64,000 bases of DNA. Source: Paraburkholderia sp. UYCP14C. GTDB taxonomy: Bacteria; Pseudomonadota; Gammaproteobacteria; Burkholderiales; Burkholderiaceae. The stretch is from the NCBI RefSeq assembly GCF_004197395.1, contig NZ_SELS01000002.1, positions 186,001-250,000 of the forward strand. Direction: 5' to 3'. Both the position numbers and the translations under genes were made by a program. The notes below the pieces were generated by a model. That model was given only the letters and a program-made list of their open reading frames with translations, made no database searches and was not told the origin of the DNA. Each line of letters begins with the position of its first letter. The stretch's first letter is position 1. Positions 9,725 through 17,849 of the stretch are shown in pieces.

Positions 9725-12700
9725 GAGGCGCTCCGCAAGTGCTGGATCAGTGGCTTGAAGACGATCGCGGCGAGGCTGCCGAACGGTTCGTCGAGCGTGA
9801 GCTGGGTGCCGCGCAGCGCGATGCGCAACGCGGGGTCGTCGGATTCGCCGCGCACGCGGTCGTTGATCCACACCCCTTGCGCGGCCGATTCGCTTTCGCT
9901 GACCCTCGCCCATGCGCTTTTCGGGAAGAACCGTAATGGCAGCCGGCGGCCGGCATTGAAGAGCGCAGCCAACGGCGCGAGCTCGTCGAGCGGCGCCGCG
10001 ACGGGCGCGAGCTCGAAGCTCTCGCCGCTGCCGTGCCACACGGTGCGACGCGGGCCGTCCGGCTGCGCCGCGCAATAGACCAGATGCGCGAGCCACGCCG
10101 ACAGATAGTCGCGCGCGCTGGCTTTGGCATAACGAAAAATCACTTGTCCCGTTCCGGTCAGCAGGTTCAGCGTGCCGCGCAATTGCAGCGGCGTTTCGGC
10201 GGACTCGCGCAGCAGCGCGTCATGGCCGCCGAACAGGGAGACCGCGCTATCGATGCCATCGCCGCCTTGCGGCCAGCGCGGGGTGACATCGAGCACGAAC
10301 GGCAAGCGTTCGACCCCGGCGGCCACTTCACGCCGCACGCTTTGCGCCAGTCGCCGCAGCGCGGATACTTCGCGCGCGCGCCACACCGCGCCGGTTGCGC
10401 CACCGGGCAGCTCGGGGCTCGCCTCGGCGACGCGCTGCACGCGGCTGAAGATCAGGTCGTCCGCGGTGTCGGCGTCGAGCAGCACCGGCAGCAGGCGCTC
10501 CGCGAGCGCGTCGCGGCCTGCGTAGTCGAGATCGAACGGCTCGGTGTCGAGCAACTCGCCCTGCGCATCCGACAACGCGATACCGAGCCGGTCGCGCAGC
10601 AGCGCGCGCGCCGGATGACGCCAGAAGCGCACGAAGTCGTCGAAGCCGATCTCGCGCAGGTCTTCCGGCGGCAGCGGTTGATCGAAGAACGGCGCGGCGG
10701 CGGGATGCTGCGGTTCGGCGAGCAGCGTGGCGAGCTCGGCGCGATCGGCGTCGTAGGTGAACAGGTCGGGCTTCGCCGCGAAGTAGTCCGACGCGAACGC
10801 CTGCAACGGATGCTCGACGACGAACTCGCGCCGCGCGGCGTCGACCTCGGCCGGACTCGCGTGCTCGCCCGCCGACACCTGGGCGAGATGATCGAGCAGT
10901 TCGTCGACGAGCGCGGCAGGAGGCAGAGGCGCGTTGTCGCGAATGCTGCGGCCCGTATAGGCGATGAAGAGCCGCTCACGTGCGGCTAGCAGTAGATCGA
11001 GAAACAGATTGCGCTCGTCGTCGCGGCGCTGACGGTCGCCGGCCTTGCCGAATGCGGCCATCAGATCGAATTCGTCGGCACGCGCGAGCGACGGCAGAAC
11101 GCCGTCGTCCATGCCGAGCAGGCAGACCACACGGAACGGCAAACCACGCAGGCTGGTCAGCGAAGAAAACGTCACGCTGCCCCAGGGCACACCGCCGCGC
11201 GCGGGGTCGTCGAGCGCTTCGGTGAGCGCGGTGCGCACCACCGACGCCGGCAGCAATACATCATGCGCGCCGGCCTGCATCGCGGCGCTCATTGCATCGA
11301 GCGCGTCGCGCACGGCCGCAAGCGAATCGGCGAACTCGACGCCGCCGTCGAAGCACTGGCCGAGCGTTTCGAGCAGCAGTTGCAACCAGTCGGCCGGCGC
11401 GCGCTCGATCGCGCAGTTCGCCGCGAAGCTGTCGATATCGTCGACGAAGCGCGACAGACGGCCGAGCAATTCGGCGTCCGAACCGTCCGCGCCTTCGACC
11501 GGCAGCCACGCATCGACCGGCTCGCCGCCGGCCGGCATCGCATAGCCGAGGAAGAGGCGCGTCAGCGCATCGGCGAAGGTATGACGCGCGACCGGCACGT
11601 GCTCGCCGACCGGTTCGAGCGGCGCGAGCCCGCGCCGCGCGCCGGCGGCCGCGAGCCATTCCTGCGCCGCTTCGAGCGAATTCGCATCGATGCCGTAACG
11701 CACCGCGACCGCATCGACGCGCAGCCATTCGATCAGATCCGGCGCGCCGACGCTGCGCTCGGGCAGCGCGAGCCAGTCGAGCAACAGCCGCGCGACCGGA
11801 TTGGCCTGCGAAGGCGGCAGGCCGGTAATGCGGTACGGGATGCGGCGCGTGTCGCCGGCGGGCGTGGTGCCGAACACCGCATCGATCAGCGGGCCGGCCG
11901 CCGCGAGATCGGACACGGCGACCAGCACGTCGGACGGCTGCAGATCGTCGAACTCGTCGAACCAGCCGAGCAGGCGATCGTGCAGCACTTCGAGCTGCCG
12001 CGACAGGCTATGGCACACGTGCACCTCGATACCGCGCTCGAGTGGAGGCTCGTCGGCGTCGGCTTCGTCGCGCAGCTCGAGGATGCCGTTCTGCACGGCG
12101 GCGAGCCAGCTCGGCTCGGGGTTCTCGGTAAACTCGCCGGTCTCGGCCGAGGCGGCGCTTTCGGTCAGCTCGTGCAGCATATGTAACTGCGCCTGAGTCT
12201 GACGTCCCCATTCGGCGAGCAGCGGATGGCCGACTTCCTGATAGTCGAGTTGCCCCGCCGCATCGAGTGCCTGCACGCGCCCTTCGCTGACCACGTCGAA
12301 CCAGAACTCGCGGCACGGGTTCATCACGTACAGACGCACGTCGATCCAGCGCGACAGCGCACGCAGCAACGCGATATGCAGCGGCGGCATGGTCGGCAGC
12401 GCGAACACGCTGACCGCCTCGGGCCATTGCGCGTTCGAGATCGCCTCGAGATCGAGCCCGGCGATTTCATCGAGGAACCGATACGCGGGCGGCAGCGCGG
12501 CCGCGGACGTCTGCGCATGACCGCCGGCTTGCGCAAGTTCCGCGAGCACCGCGCGCCACAGCGCCGCCTGCCAGCGCTCGTCCTCGCGCGCCGCGTCGCT
12601 CGCGCCGGTTAGACGCGGACCGGTGTCGTCAGCAGCGCCGCTCGCGAAGATCGAGCCGCCCTTCTGCCATTGCAGCAGCCACTCGGGCCGATAAGTCAGA

Positions 12701-13113
12701 TAGTGATCGAGCACGGTCGCGACCCGCCGCGCGAGTTCGTAGCGCATCGACGCGTCGGCGGCATCGAGATAGGTGCGCAGACGCGGCGACGCGTTCCACG
12801 GCTGCCCTTCGTTCGAGTCGTCAAGCAGCCGGTAGCAACGCCACACGAGCCGGTCCGGTGCGAACGGCGAATGCTTCGGCACCTCGATCACGCCGCCGAT
12901 CTGCGCCCACAGCCATTGCGCGAGATAACCAAAGTTCACGTTCGCGCAGATACCCTGGCGCGCGGCGATATCGAGCTCGAGCCGCCGACGCACGGCCGCG
13001 CTCGGCACGATCACGGGCCGTGCGGTCCACGGGTCGGACGGCGCTTGCGCGAGGTCGTCGAGCAGCGCGCCGACCAGCGTTTCGTAGCGGTTCGAATAGA
13101 AGAGCTGAAGCAT
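9721..13113 (-). CDS. recC: Exodeoxyribonuclease V subunit gamma, RecC
   Basis: An 1130-residue RecC, close to the 1122 residues of E. coli. It is an inactivated helicase-like scaffold that splits the DNA strands and scans for Chi. Family landmarks include the start MLQLFYSNRYETLV, NVNFGYLAQWLWAQIG, FALPTMPPLHIALLRAL, LLGMDDGVLPSL and LFIAYTGRSIRDN near the C-terminal third. It has no intact Walker A motif, as expected. The frame continues upstream of any plausible start; the ATG at 13113 is chosen because LQLFYSNR is the usual N-terminus. It is the first gene of the operon and its stop overlaps the recB ATG. The promoter must lie in the 210 bases shared with the divergent FUSC gene. Confidence 0.95.
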   Translation of the reverse strand: MLQLFYSNRYETLVGALLDDLAQAPSDPWTARPVIVPSAAVRRRLELDIAARQGICANVNFGYLAQWLWAQIGGVIEVPKHSPFAPDRLVWRCYRLLDDSNEGQPWNASPRLRTYLDAADASMRYELARRVATVLDHYLTYRPEWLLQWQKGGSIFASGAADDTGPRLTGASDAAREDERWQAALWRAVLAELAQAGGHAQTSAAALPPAYRFLDEIAGLDLEAISNAQWPEAVSVFALPTMPPLHIALLRALSRWIDVRLYVMNPCREFWFDVVSEGRVQALDAAGQLDYQEVGHPLLAEWGRQTQAQLHMLHELTESAASAETGEFTENPEPSWLAAVQNGILELRDEADADEPPLERGIEVHVCHSLSRQLEVLHDRLLGWFDEFDDLQPSDVLVAVSDLAAAGPLIDAVFGTTPAGDTRRIPYRITGLPPSQANPVARLLLDWLALPERSVGAPDLIEWLRVDAVAVRYGIDANSLEAAQEWLAAAGARRGLAPLEPVGEHVPVARHTFADALTRLFLGYAMPAGGEPVDAWLPVEGADGSDAELLGRLSRFVDDIDSFAANCAIERAPADWLQLLLETLGQCFDGGVEFADSLAAVRDALDAMSAAMQAGAHDVLLPASVVRTALTEALDDPARGGVPWGSVTFSSLTSLRGLPFRVVCLLGMDDGVLPSLARADEFDLMAAFGKAGDRQRRDDERNLFLDLLLAARERLFIAYTGRSIRDNAPLPPAALVDELLDHLAQVSAGEHASPAEVDAARREFVVEHPLQAFASDYFAAKPDLFTYDADRAELATLLAEPQHPAAAPFFDQPLPPEDLREIGFDDFVRFWRHPARALLRDRLGIALSDAQGELLDTEPFDLDYAGRDALAERLLPVLLDADTADDLIFSRVQRVAEASPELPGGATGAVWRAREVSALRRLAQSVRREVAAGVERLPFVLDVTPRWPQGGDGIDSAVSLFGGHDALLRESAETPLQLRGTLNLLTGTGQVIFRYAKASARDYLSAWLAHLVYCAAQPDGPRRTVWHGSGESFELAPVAAPLDELAPLAALFNAGRRLPLRFFPKSAWARVSESESAAQGVWINDRVRGESDDPALRIALRGTQLTLDEPFGSLAAIVFKPLIQHLRSAS

Positions 13114-13256
13114 GGATTCCAGATGGCATTGGGCACGCGGATGACTCGCGAGCGTTGCGCGCGGGCCTCGGCGGACATTGAAGCGACAGCATAACAAACG
13201 ATCCCCCAGGGCATAACCTGGCAGAATGGACGAGGTCAGAACGCGCACAAAATCAG

Positions 13257-13263
13257 TTAGACT
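13257..13263 (+). promoter_or_regulatory. Putative -10 element of the FUSC gene
   Basis: TTAGACT contains TAGACT, the same -10-like hexamer seen at 1135 and 26320. It lies about 65 bases before the ATG at 13327, in the divergent recC/FUSC spacer. I could not identify a convincing -35 box. Confidence 0.3.
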
Positions 13264-13326
13264 CGACGGCAGTTTCGCGCTGTCTTTCCAACTGCGGTTT
13301 TCTCGGTGAATGGATTCAGGTAGTCG

Positions 13327-15843
13327 ATGCGCTATTCGGTCGAAATAAGAAAATTCCTCTATAGCCAGTACTTTTATGGCGGCCTGCGCATCGCGGTCGG
13401 CGTGTCGTTGCCGGCCATCCTGTGCCTGATCGTGTTTCACGATCGCGAGCTCGGCTTCACGATCGCGACCGGCGCGCTCGGCGCCTGCGTCGTCGACATG
13501 CCCGGCCCGCTCAAGTACAAGCACAACGAGATGCTGGCCTGCACGGTGATCGGCTTTCTGTCCGCGCTCGCCACCGGCCTCGCCACCGTCAATCCGGTCG
13601 CGCTGTGGTGCACGGTCGTGCCGCTCACCTTCGTGCTGTCGCTGATCGTCGTGTACGGCAACCGCTGGCCGCAGATCAGCTTCGCGACGCTGTTCATGAT
13701 GATCATGACGCTGGAGGAGCACTTCACGCCGCTGCAGGCGCTCGTCAACGCGTCGTGGATCCTGCTCGGCGGCCTCTGGTACACGTACTGGTCCACCTTC
13801 GTCAGCCACTGGATGATGCATCGGATCGAGCAGCAGGCGCTCGCCGAAAGCGTGTTCGCATGCGCGGACTATCTGCTCGCGCGCGCGGCCTTCTACGATC
13901 TCGACAACGATCTCGACGAGTGCTATCGCAACCTCGTCGACAAGCAGATCTCCGCGGTCGATCGCCAGGACGCCGCGCGCGACATCGTGCTGCGCAATCT
14001 GCCCAAATTGAAGCGCGGCAAGCTCGAACCACGCCGCGCGATGCTGTACAACCTGTTCATCAATACCGTCGATCTGCACGAGCTGTTCGTCGGCGCGCAA
14101 ACCGATTACACGCTGGTGCGCAGCACGTTCGGCGGCTCCGATCTGCTGGTGTTCTATCGCGATCTGATCCGCAAGGCGGCCGAAGATCTCGAGGAGATTG
14201 GCCTCGCGGTGCTGCAGAACCAGGCGCCGCGCAGGCGCGTGAACGTGAAGGCGGAATTGCGCGCGATCGAGTATGAAATCGAACTGATGCGCAAGCAGGA
14301 GTTGCCGACGCAGAACCCGGAGGCGTATTCGGCGGTGTCGTCGAATTTCCGCCGCATCTGGAGCGCCACGCGGCTGATCGACAAGATGCGCCGAAGCCTC
14401 ACCACGGAGCCGAGCGCGACCGAAACCGAACTGCGCATCGACCAGGCGCTGAGCCGCTTCGTGTCGAGCCGGCGCGTCCCGTTCGGGCAGATCTTCTCCA
14501 ATCTGACGATGGCCTCGCCGAGCTTTCGCCACGCGTTGCGCGTGACGATCGCGGTCGCCGTGGGCTTCTGGCTCGGCCGCCTGCTGCCGCTCACGAACGC
14601 GTACTGGATCGTGATGACCACCGTGATCATTCTGAAGCCCGGCTACTCGCTGACCAAGCAGCGCAACGGGCAGCGGATCATCGGTACGCTGATCGGCTGC
14701 GCGGCGAGCATCGCGCTGATCATCTTCGTGAAGGAGCCGCACATCCTGATGGTCGTGATGTTCGCGTCGATGGTGATGAGCTACAGCCTGCTGCTGTTCA
14801 ACTACACGGCGAGCGTCGTGTTCACGTCGTCGTATGTGCTGCTGCTGTTCCATCTGCTCGCGCCGGGCAGCATGCGCATCATCGGCGAGCGCGCGATCGA
14901 CACCGTGGTCGGCTGCGCGATCGCGATCGCGGCGAGCCACCTGTTCCCGTACTGGGAATACCGGTTGATGGGCAAGCTCGTCAACAACATGATCAGCGCA
15001 ACGCGGCAGTACCTCGAAGCGAGCTGGTGGTGGAGCGGCAAGCCGGCCGCGGCGGTGGTCGCGACGGTGACCGAAGCGGGCGCGCGTGCGCCGACGGCGG
15101 CGATGGCGGACCCGGCGATCGGCTTTGGCGGGCCGGCGCTCGCCATCGCTGGAGCCGAAGCTGAACTGGAGAGCGGCGGCGGTGCTCGCGGCGCTGGGCG
15201 CGCCAGCGCGGCGCAGCCGGTCGCCGACGCGGGGGTCGATGCGACCGCCGGCGAAGCCACCCAGGACACCACCACGATCCGCAACGCGACCGCGCGCCCG
15301 GCAAGCGGTGGATCGGCGGCCGCCGCCGCGGCGGCGACCGCGCTCGACCGCGATTACCGTTATCGGCTCGCGCGCAAGAACGTCCACGTTGCGTTCGCGA
15401 ATCTCGGCCAGGCGTTCCAGCGGATGATGCTCGAACCGAAGTCCGCGCAAAAGTTCGTGCCGGAGTTGAACGGGCTGCTGGTGCGCAGCCACGTGCTGGC
15501 GTCGCAGATCACGGCCGCCGCGCCGCTGTTGCGCACTTCCGCGCAACAGCAGCAACAGGTCGAGGACATCTCGCTACAACCGCTGCAGCGCGCTTTGAGT
15601 CTCGTGCGCGACAACCTGAGCGCCGCCGAAGCCGGCACCGCGTTGCCCGCCGAGCAGAGCGAACAGATCAAACTGATGAGTCGCGAACTCGATGTGATGG
15701 TCGTCGAAGCCGAGAAATCGCCCGACTATTCGGCCGATGCCGTGCACGACACGAAGCTGCTCGCGCATCAATGCAAGCAGATGCTGGCGGCGTCCGCGCA
15801 GATTCGCAAGGATGCGAGCATGATCCGGCTGCCGGAGGAGTGA
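13327..15843 (+). CDS. FUSC-family inner-membrane transporter (aromatic acid exporter type)
   Basis: An 838-residue protein with the duplicated FUSC layout. Residues about 20-165 form the first cluster of hydrophobic helices, about 165-395 a cytoplasmic helical region, and about 400-560 a second membrane cluster with the family hallmark YWIVMTTVIILKPGYSLTKQRNGQRIIGT. A soluble C-terminal domain follows. Related proteins (YccS, AaeB) export small aromatic acids; the substrate here is unknown. Between the last membrane helix and the C-terminal domain (about residues 568-675) is a Gly/Ala/Thr-rich low-complexity insert that looks like a flexible linker. It is divergent from recC and convergent with the small gene at 15864. 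Confidence 0.85.
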   Translation: MRYSVEIRKFLYSQYFYGGLRIAVGVSLPAILCLIVFHDRELGFTIATGALGACVVDMPGPLKYKHNEMLACTVIGFLSALATGLATVNPVALWCTVVPLTFVLSLIVVYGNRWPQISFATLFMMIMTLEEHFTPLQALVNASWILLGGLWYTYWSTFVSHWMMHRIEQQALAESVFACADYLLARAAFYDLDNDLDECYRNLVDKQISAVDRQDAARDIVLRNLPKLKRGKLEPRRAMLYNLFINTVDLHELFVGAQTDYTLVRSTFGGSDLLVFYRDLIRKAAEDLEEIGLAVLQNQAPRRRVNVKAELRAIEYEIELMRKQELPTQNPEAYSAVSSNFRRIWSATRLIDKMRRSLTTEPSATETELRIDQALSRFVSSRRVPFGQIFSNLTMASPSFRHALRVTIAVAVGFWLGRLLPLTNAYWIVMTTVIILKPGYSLTKQRNGQRIIGTLIGCAASIALIIFVKEPHILMVVMFASMVMSYSLLLFNYTASVVFTSSYVLLLFHLLAPGSMRIIGERAIDTVVGCAIAIAASHLFPYWEYRLMGKLVNNMISATRQYLEASWWWSGKPAAAVVATVTEAGARAPTAAMADPAIGFGGPALAIAGAEAELESGGGARGAGRASAAQPVADAGVDATAGEATQDTTTIRNATARPASGGSAAAAAAATALDRDYRYRLARKNVHVAFANLGQAFQRMMLEPKSAQKFVPELNGLLVRSHVLASQITAAAPLLRTSAQQQQQVEDISLQPLQRALSLVRDNLSAAEAGTALPAEQSEQIKLMSRELDVMVVEAEKSPDYSADAVHDTKLLAHQCKQMLAASAQIRKDASMIRLPEE

Positions 15844-15863
15844 AGCAGCAAACGCGGTGGCGT

Positions 15864-16073
15864 TTATTGCGCGGCGCCGCTCGCCGGTTTCATCGCGTTG
15901 GCGGCCGCGGCCGCCTCCGAAGTCACCGACGGCGCCTGCGCGTTCTGGCTGTCGAACTCATGCTTTTCGCGGATCGCGTTGTAGAACAGCGTGGCGATCA
16001 CGAGAAGGATCGCCACCACGATAAAGACGGCGATGCCGAAGGTCGGGTTCTTTTTGCGCGGCGGTTTGGTCAT
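15864..16073 (-). CDS. Small single-pass membrane protein, unknown function
   Basis: A 69-residue protein with a basic N-terminus (MTKPPRKKNPTFG), one hydrophobic helix (about residues 12-31, IAVFIVVAILLVIATLFY) and a polar Ala/Ser-rich tail predicted to face the periplasm by the positive-inside rule. The frame extends upstream to 16310, but only the ATG at 16073 gives a sensible membrane topology. I do not recognise a family. It ends 20 bases from the convergent FUSC gene. Confidence 0.65.
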   Translation of the reverse strand: MTKPPRKKNPTFGIAVFIVVAILLVIATLFYNAIREKHEFDSQNAQAPSVTSEAAAAANAMKPASGAAQ

Positions 16074-16406
16074 GAAGCGGGCTCGGTTCGCGAAGCAGTC
16101 GCGGATGGGTCGGGAAGGCGGCATTCTACGCCCAGTGGGCTTGCATGCGGCTTGCAGCCGACGGGAGCGGTAGGCATCGATTCGCGGCGGCGGGGCGCCC
16201 GCTTTGGTGGCAGCAAGCGGCGCACCCGGCGGTATGCGATTTGTCGCTTGCTGCCTGTGATTTTCGTTCGGTAATCCGGCGTTCGGAAAAGGCACTACAA
16301 GCGCCGTCACGAAGCGCGCCTGCGCCCTTCTTCAATCACGCGAGCCGATGCTCCTTGAGCCAGTCACGCAGCGCCGACAGTTGGAGCGACGATCATATGA
16401 CGCGCG
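16074..16406. other. Gene-poor stretch downstream of lrp
   Basis: About 330 bases with no convincing complete gene. The only protein-like piece is a short remnant on the minus strand at 16336-16392, listed separately. Otherwise I see nothing specific beyond the presumed promoter of the 69-residue protein. Confidence 0.4.
16336..16392 (-). pseudogene. Possible C-terminal remnant of a LysR-type regulator
   Basis: The minus strand reads SSLQLSALRDWLKEHRLA and then stop, with an in-frame TGA directly before it. A terminal helix of the form xALRDWLxEE/H is typical of the end of LysR-family regulators. No more of such a gene is visible upstream, where lrp begins. It would be a deletion scar; because the match is only 18 residues, this is tentative. 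Confidence 0.3.
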
Positions 16407-16892
16407 TCAGCCGTCATTTGTGACAGTCACGGCCGGCCGCACCGGCAACGCCGTCGAATACTTGATCTGCTCCATCGCAAAGCTCGAACTCACGTCGTAC
16501 AGCGGCACGGCCGTGATCAACTGCTTGTAGATCCGGTCGTAGTCGTCGATATCGGAGACCACCACGCGCAGCAGATAGTCGGTCTCGCCGCTCATCCGGT
16601 AGACCTCGACCACTTCGGGAATATCGCGCACCGCCTGCGTAAACGCGGCGGCCCATGCCTCCGTGTGCTGGTTCGTGCGCACCGCCACGAACACCGTGGT
16701 GCCGACGCCGAGCTTGCGCGCGTCGCACAGCGCCACCTGGGCGCGAATCACGCCCGCCTCCTTCAGGCGCTGCAGGCGCTTCCAGCATGGTGTCTGTGAC
16801 AGGTTCACGCGCTGCGCGAGTTCGGCTATCGGCATCGTCGCGTCTGCCTGCAGCAGTTCGAGCAGTTTCCGATCGATGATATCCATACCCAT
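16407..16892 (-). CDS. Lrp/AsnC-family transcriptional regulator
   Basis: A 161-residue regulator with an N-terminal winged helix-turn-helix (residues about 5-60: DRKLLELLQADATMPIAELA, then the recognition helix NLSQTPCWKRLQRLKEAGVI). A C-terminal RAM/ligand domain follows (about 70-150, with VVEVYRMSGETDYLLRVVV). Family members sense amino acids and often regulate a neighbouring gene as well as themselves. It is divergent from a cysteine dioxygenase gene, so a thiol amino acid is a plausible effector; this is inference. AGAGGTGG precedes two nearby ATGs (16892 and 16886), and either could be used. Confidence 0.92.
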   Translation of the reverse strand: MGMDIIDRKLLELLQADATMPIAELAQRVNLSQTPCWKRLQRLKEAGVIRAQVALCDARKLGVGTTVFVAVRTNQHTEAWAAAFTQAVRDIPEVVEVYRMSGETDYLLRVVVSDIDDYDRIYKQLITAVPLYDVSSSFAMEQIKYSTALPVRPAVTVTNDG

Positions 16893-16906
16893 ACCACCAC
16901 CTCTTA

Positions 16907-16950
16907 TAGGAAATTATTCTACTTTTCTGACGGTCGAGGAAATTATATGG
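16907..16950. promoter_or_regulatory. Lrp-box-like sites between lrp and the cysteine dioxygenase gene
   Basis: TAGGAAATTATTCTA at 16907-16921 agrees with the E. coli Lrp consensus YAGHAWATTWTDCTR at 14 of 15 positions and is an imperfect palindrome. A poorer copy sharing AGGAAATTAT starts 29 bases further on (16936-16950). Both lie in the 138-base divergent spacer. A TATAAA-like -10 for the dioxygenase gene sits at 16975-16980, with the inverted repeat CGGTAT/ATACCG around it. The site therefore could repress lrp and control the dioxygenase gene. Confidence 0.5.
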
Positions 16951-17030
16951 AAACTCTTTCTCCGGGCAAACCGGTATAAATATCGATACCGAAAATTGCC
17001 GACCAGCAGCGCCCACGCTGCATCAAAACC

Positions 17031-17699
17031 ATGAGCGACGACCTCCGCGCCACCGTTTTCGAGCACCTTCCCGACTACCTGAAGTCGCTGCCGGACCCTG
17101 CCCGACTTGAAGCCGCGACGCCGCCGACGCACACGCTGGGCGATCCCGCGCGCACGCCGCTCGAGCGCCTGCGCAACACGCTCGACGCGATGTTCGAAGC
17201 GTGCGCGACATTCCCGGAACCGTCGCATTCGACGTACTTCGCGCGCACCATGCGGCTCGCGCTCGCCGACGCGGCCGCCGACCCGGCGTTGCTCGCCCCG
17301 ATGCAACGCGAAGGCTGCGCCGATACCTATCGGCGTCATCTGCTCGTCGCCGATCCGCAAGGCCGCTATGCGATTGCCGCGCTAGTCTGGCAGCCGGGCC
17401 AGGCGAGTCCCGTGCACGGGCATCACACGTGGTGCGGTTACGCGGTGGTCGAAGGCAAGCTGAGCGAAACGGTCTTCGAATGGGACGACGCGCGGCAATG
17501 CGCGAGCGCGCTGCGCGTCCAGGCACGCAAGCGCGGCGCGGTGTCGTTCGTACGCAGCGGCCGTGCCGCGATTCATCGGCTCGGCAACTGCAGCGATGCG
17601 CCGGCCGTGTCGCTGCATATCTATGGCGTCGAAGGCGCGCGGATCGGCACACACGTGAACGACATCGTGCGCATGGCCGACACGGCGGAGCTGGTTTGA
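17031..17699 (+). CDS. Cysteine dioxygenase-type thiol dioxygenase (cupin)
   Basis: A 222-residue cupin protein of the type I cysteine dioxygenase family, which oxidises cysteine or 3-mercaptopropionate to the sulfinic acid using Fe(II) and O2. The metal ligands are visible as H129 and H131 in PVHGHHTWCGY and H182 in AAIHRLGN, the three-His set of the family; Y137 and E141 follow in the same motif. The start at 17031 encodes MSDDLRATVF. The divergent Lrp-type regulator and the Lrp-like box between them suggest control by a sulfur amino acid. Which thiol is used cannot be decided from the sequence. Confidence 0.88.
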   Translation: MSDDLRATVFEHLPDYLKSLPDPARLEAATPPTHTLGDPARTPLERLRNTLDAMFEACATFPEPSHSTYFARTMRLALADAAADPALLAPMQREGCADTYRRHLLVADPQGRYAIAALVWQPGQASPVHGHHTWCGYAVVEGKLSETVFEWDDARQCASALRVQARKRGAVSFVRSGRAAIHRLGNCSDAPAVSLHIYGVEGARIGTHVNDIVRMADTAELV

Positions 17700-17849
17700 C
17701 GGCTGCGCGTCACGACGTGACATGAGATGACGCACCGTCACGTATTCGCGCGATGACTCACTAACGCAGTAGTCGCGCAATAGGAGCGCAGTAACGCGAA
17801 CACAAAAGGACATTGCCGTCGTCGCACGGCCGCGAGGCAATCCCCCGCC

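Noticed and set aside
6065-10078. 1337-codon plus-strand frame opposite recB
   Set aside because: Antisense shadow with Arg-rich composition and no domain; recB is certain.
9721-15555. Very long minus-strand frame running past recC through the FUSC gene
   Set aside because: Only the recC part (to 13113) has family motifs; the rest is the antisense of the FUSC gene, caused by high GC.
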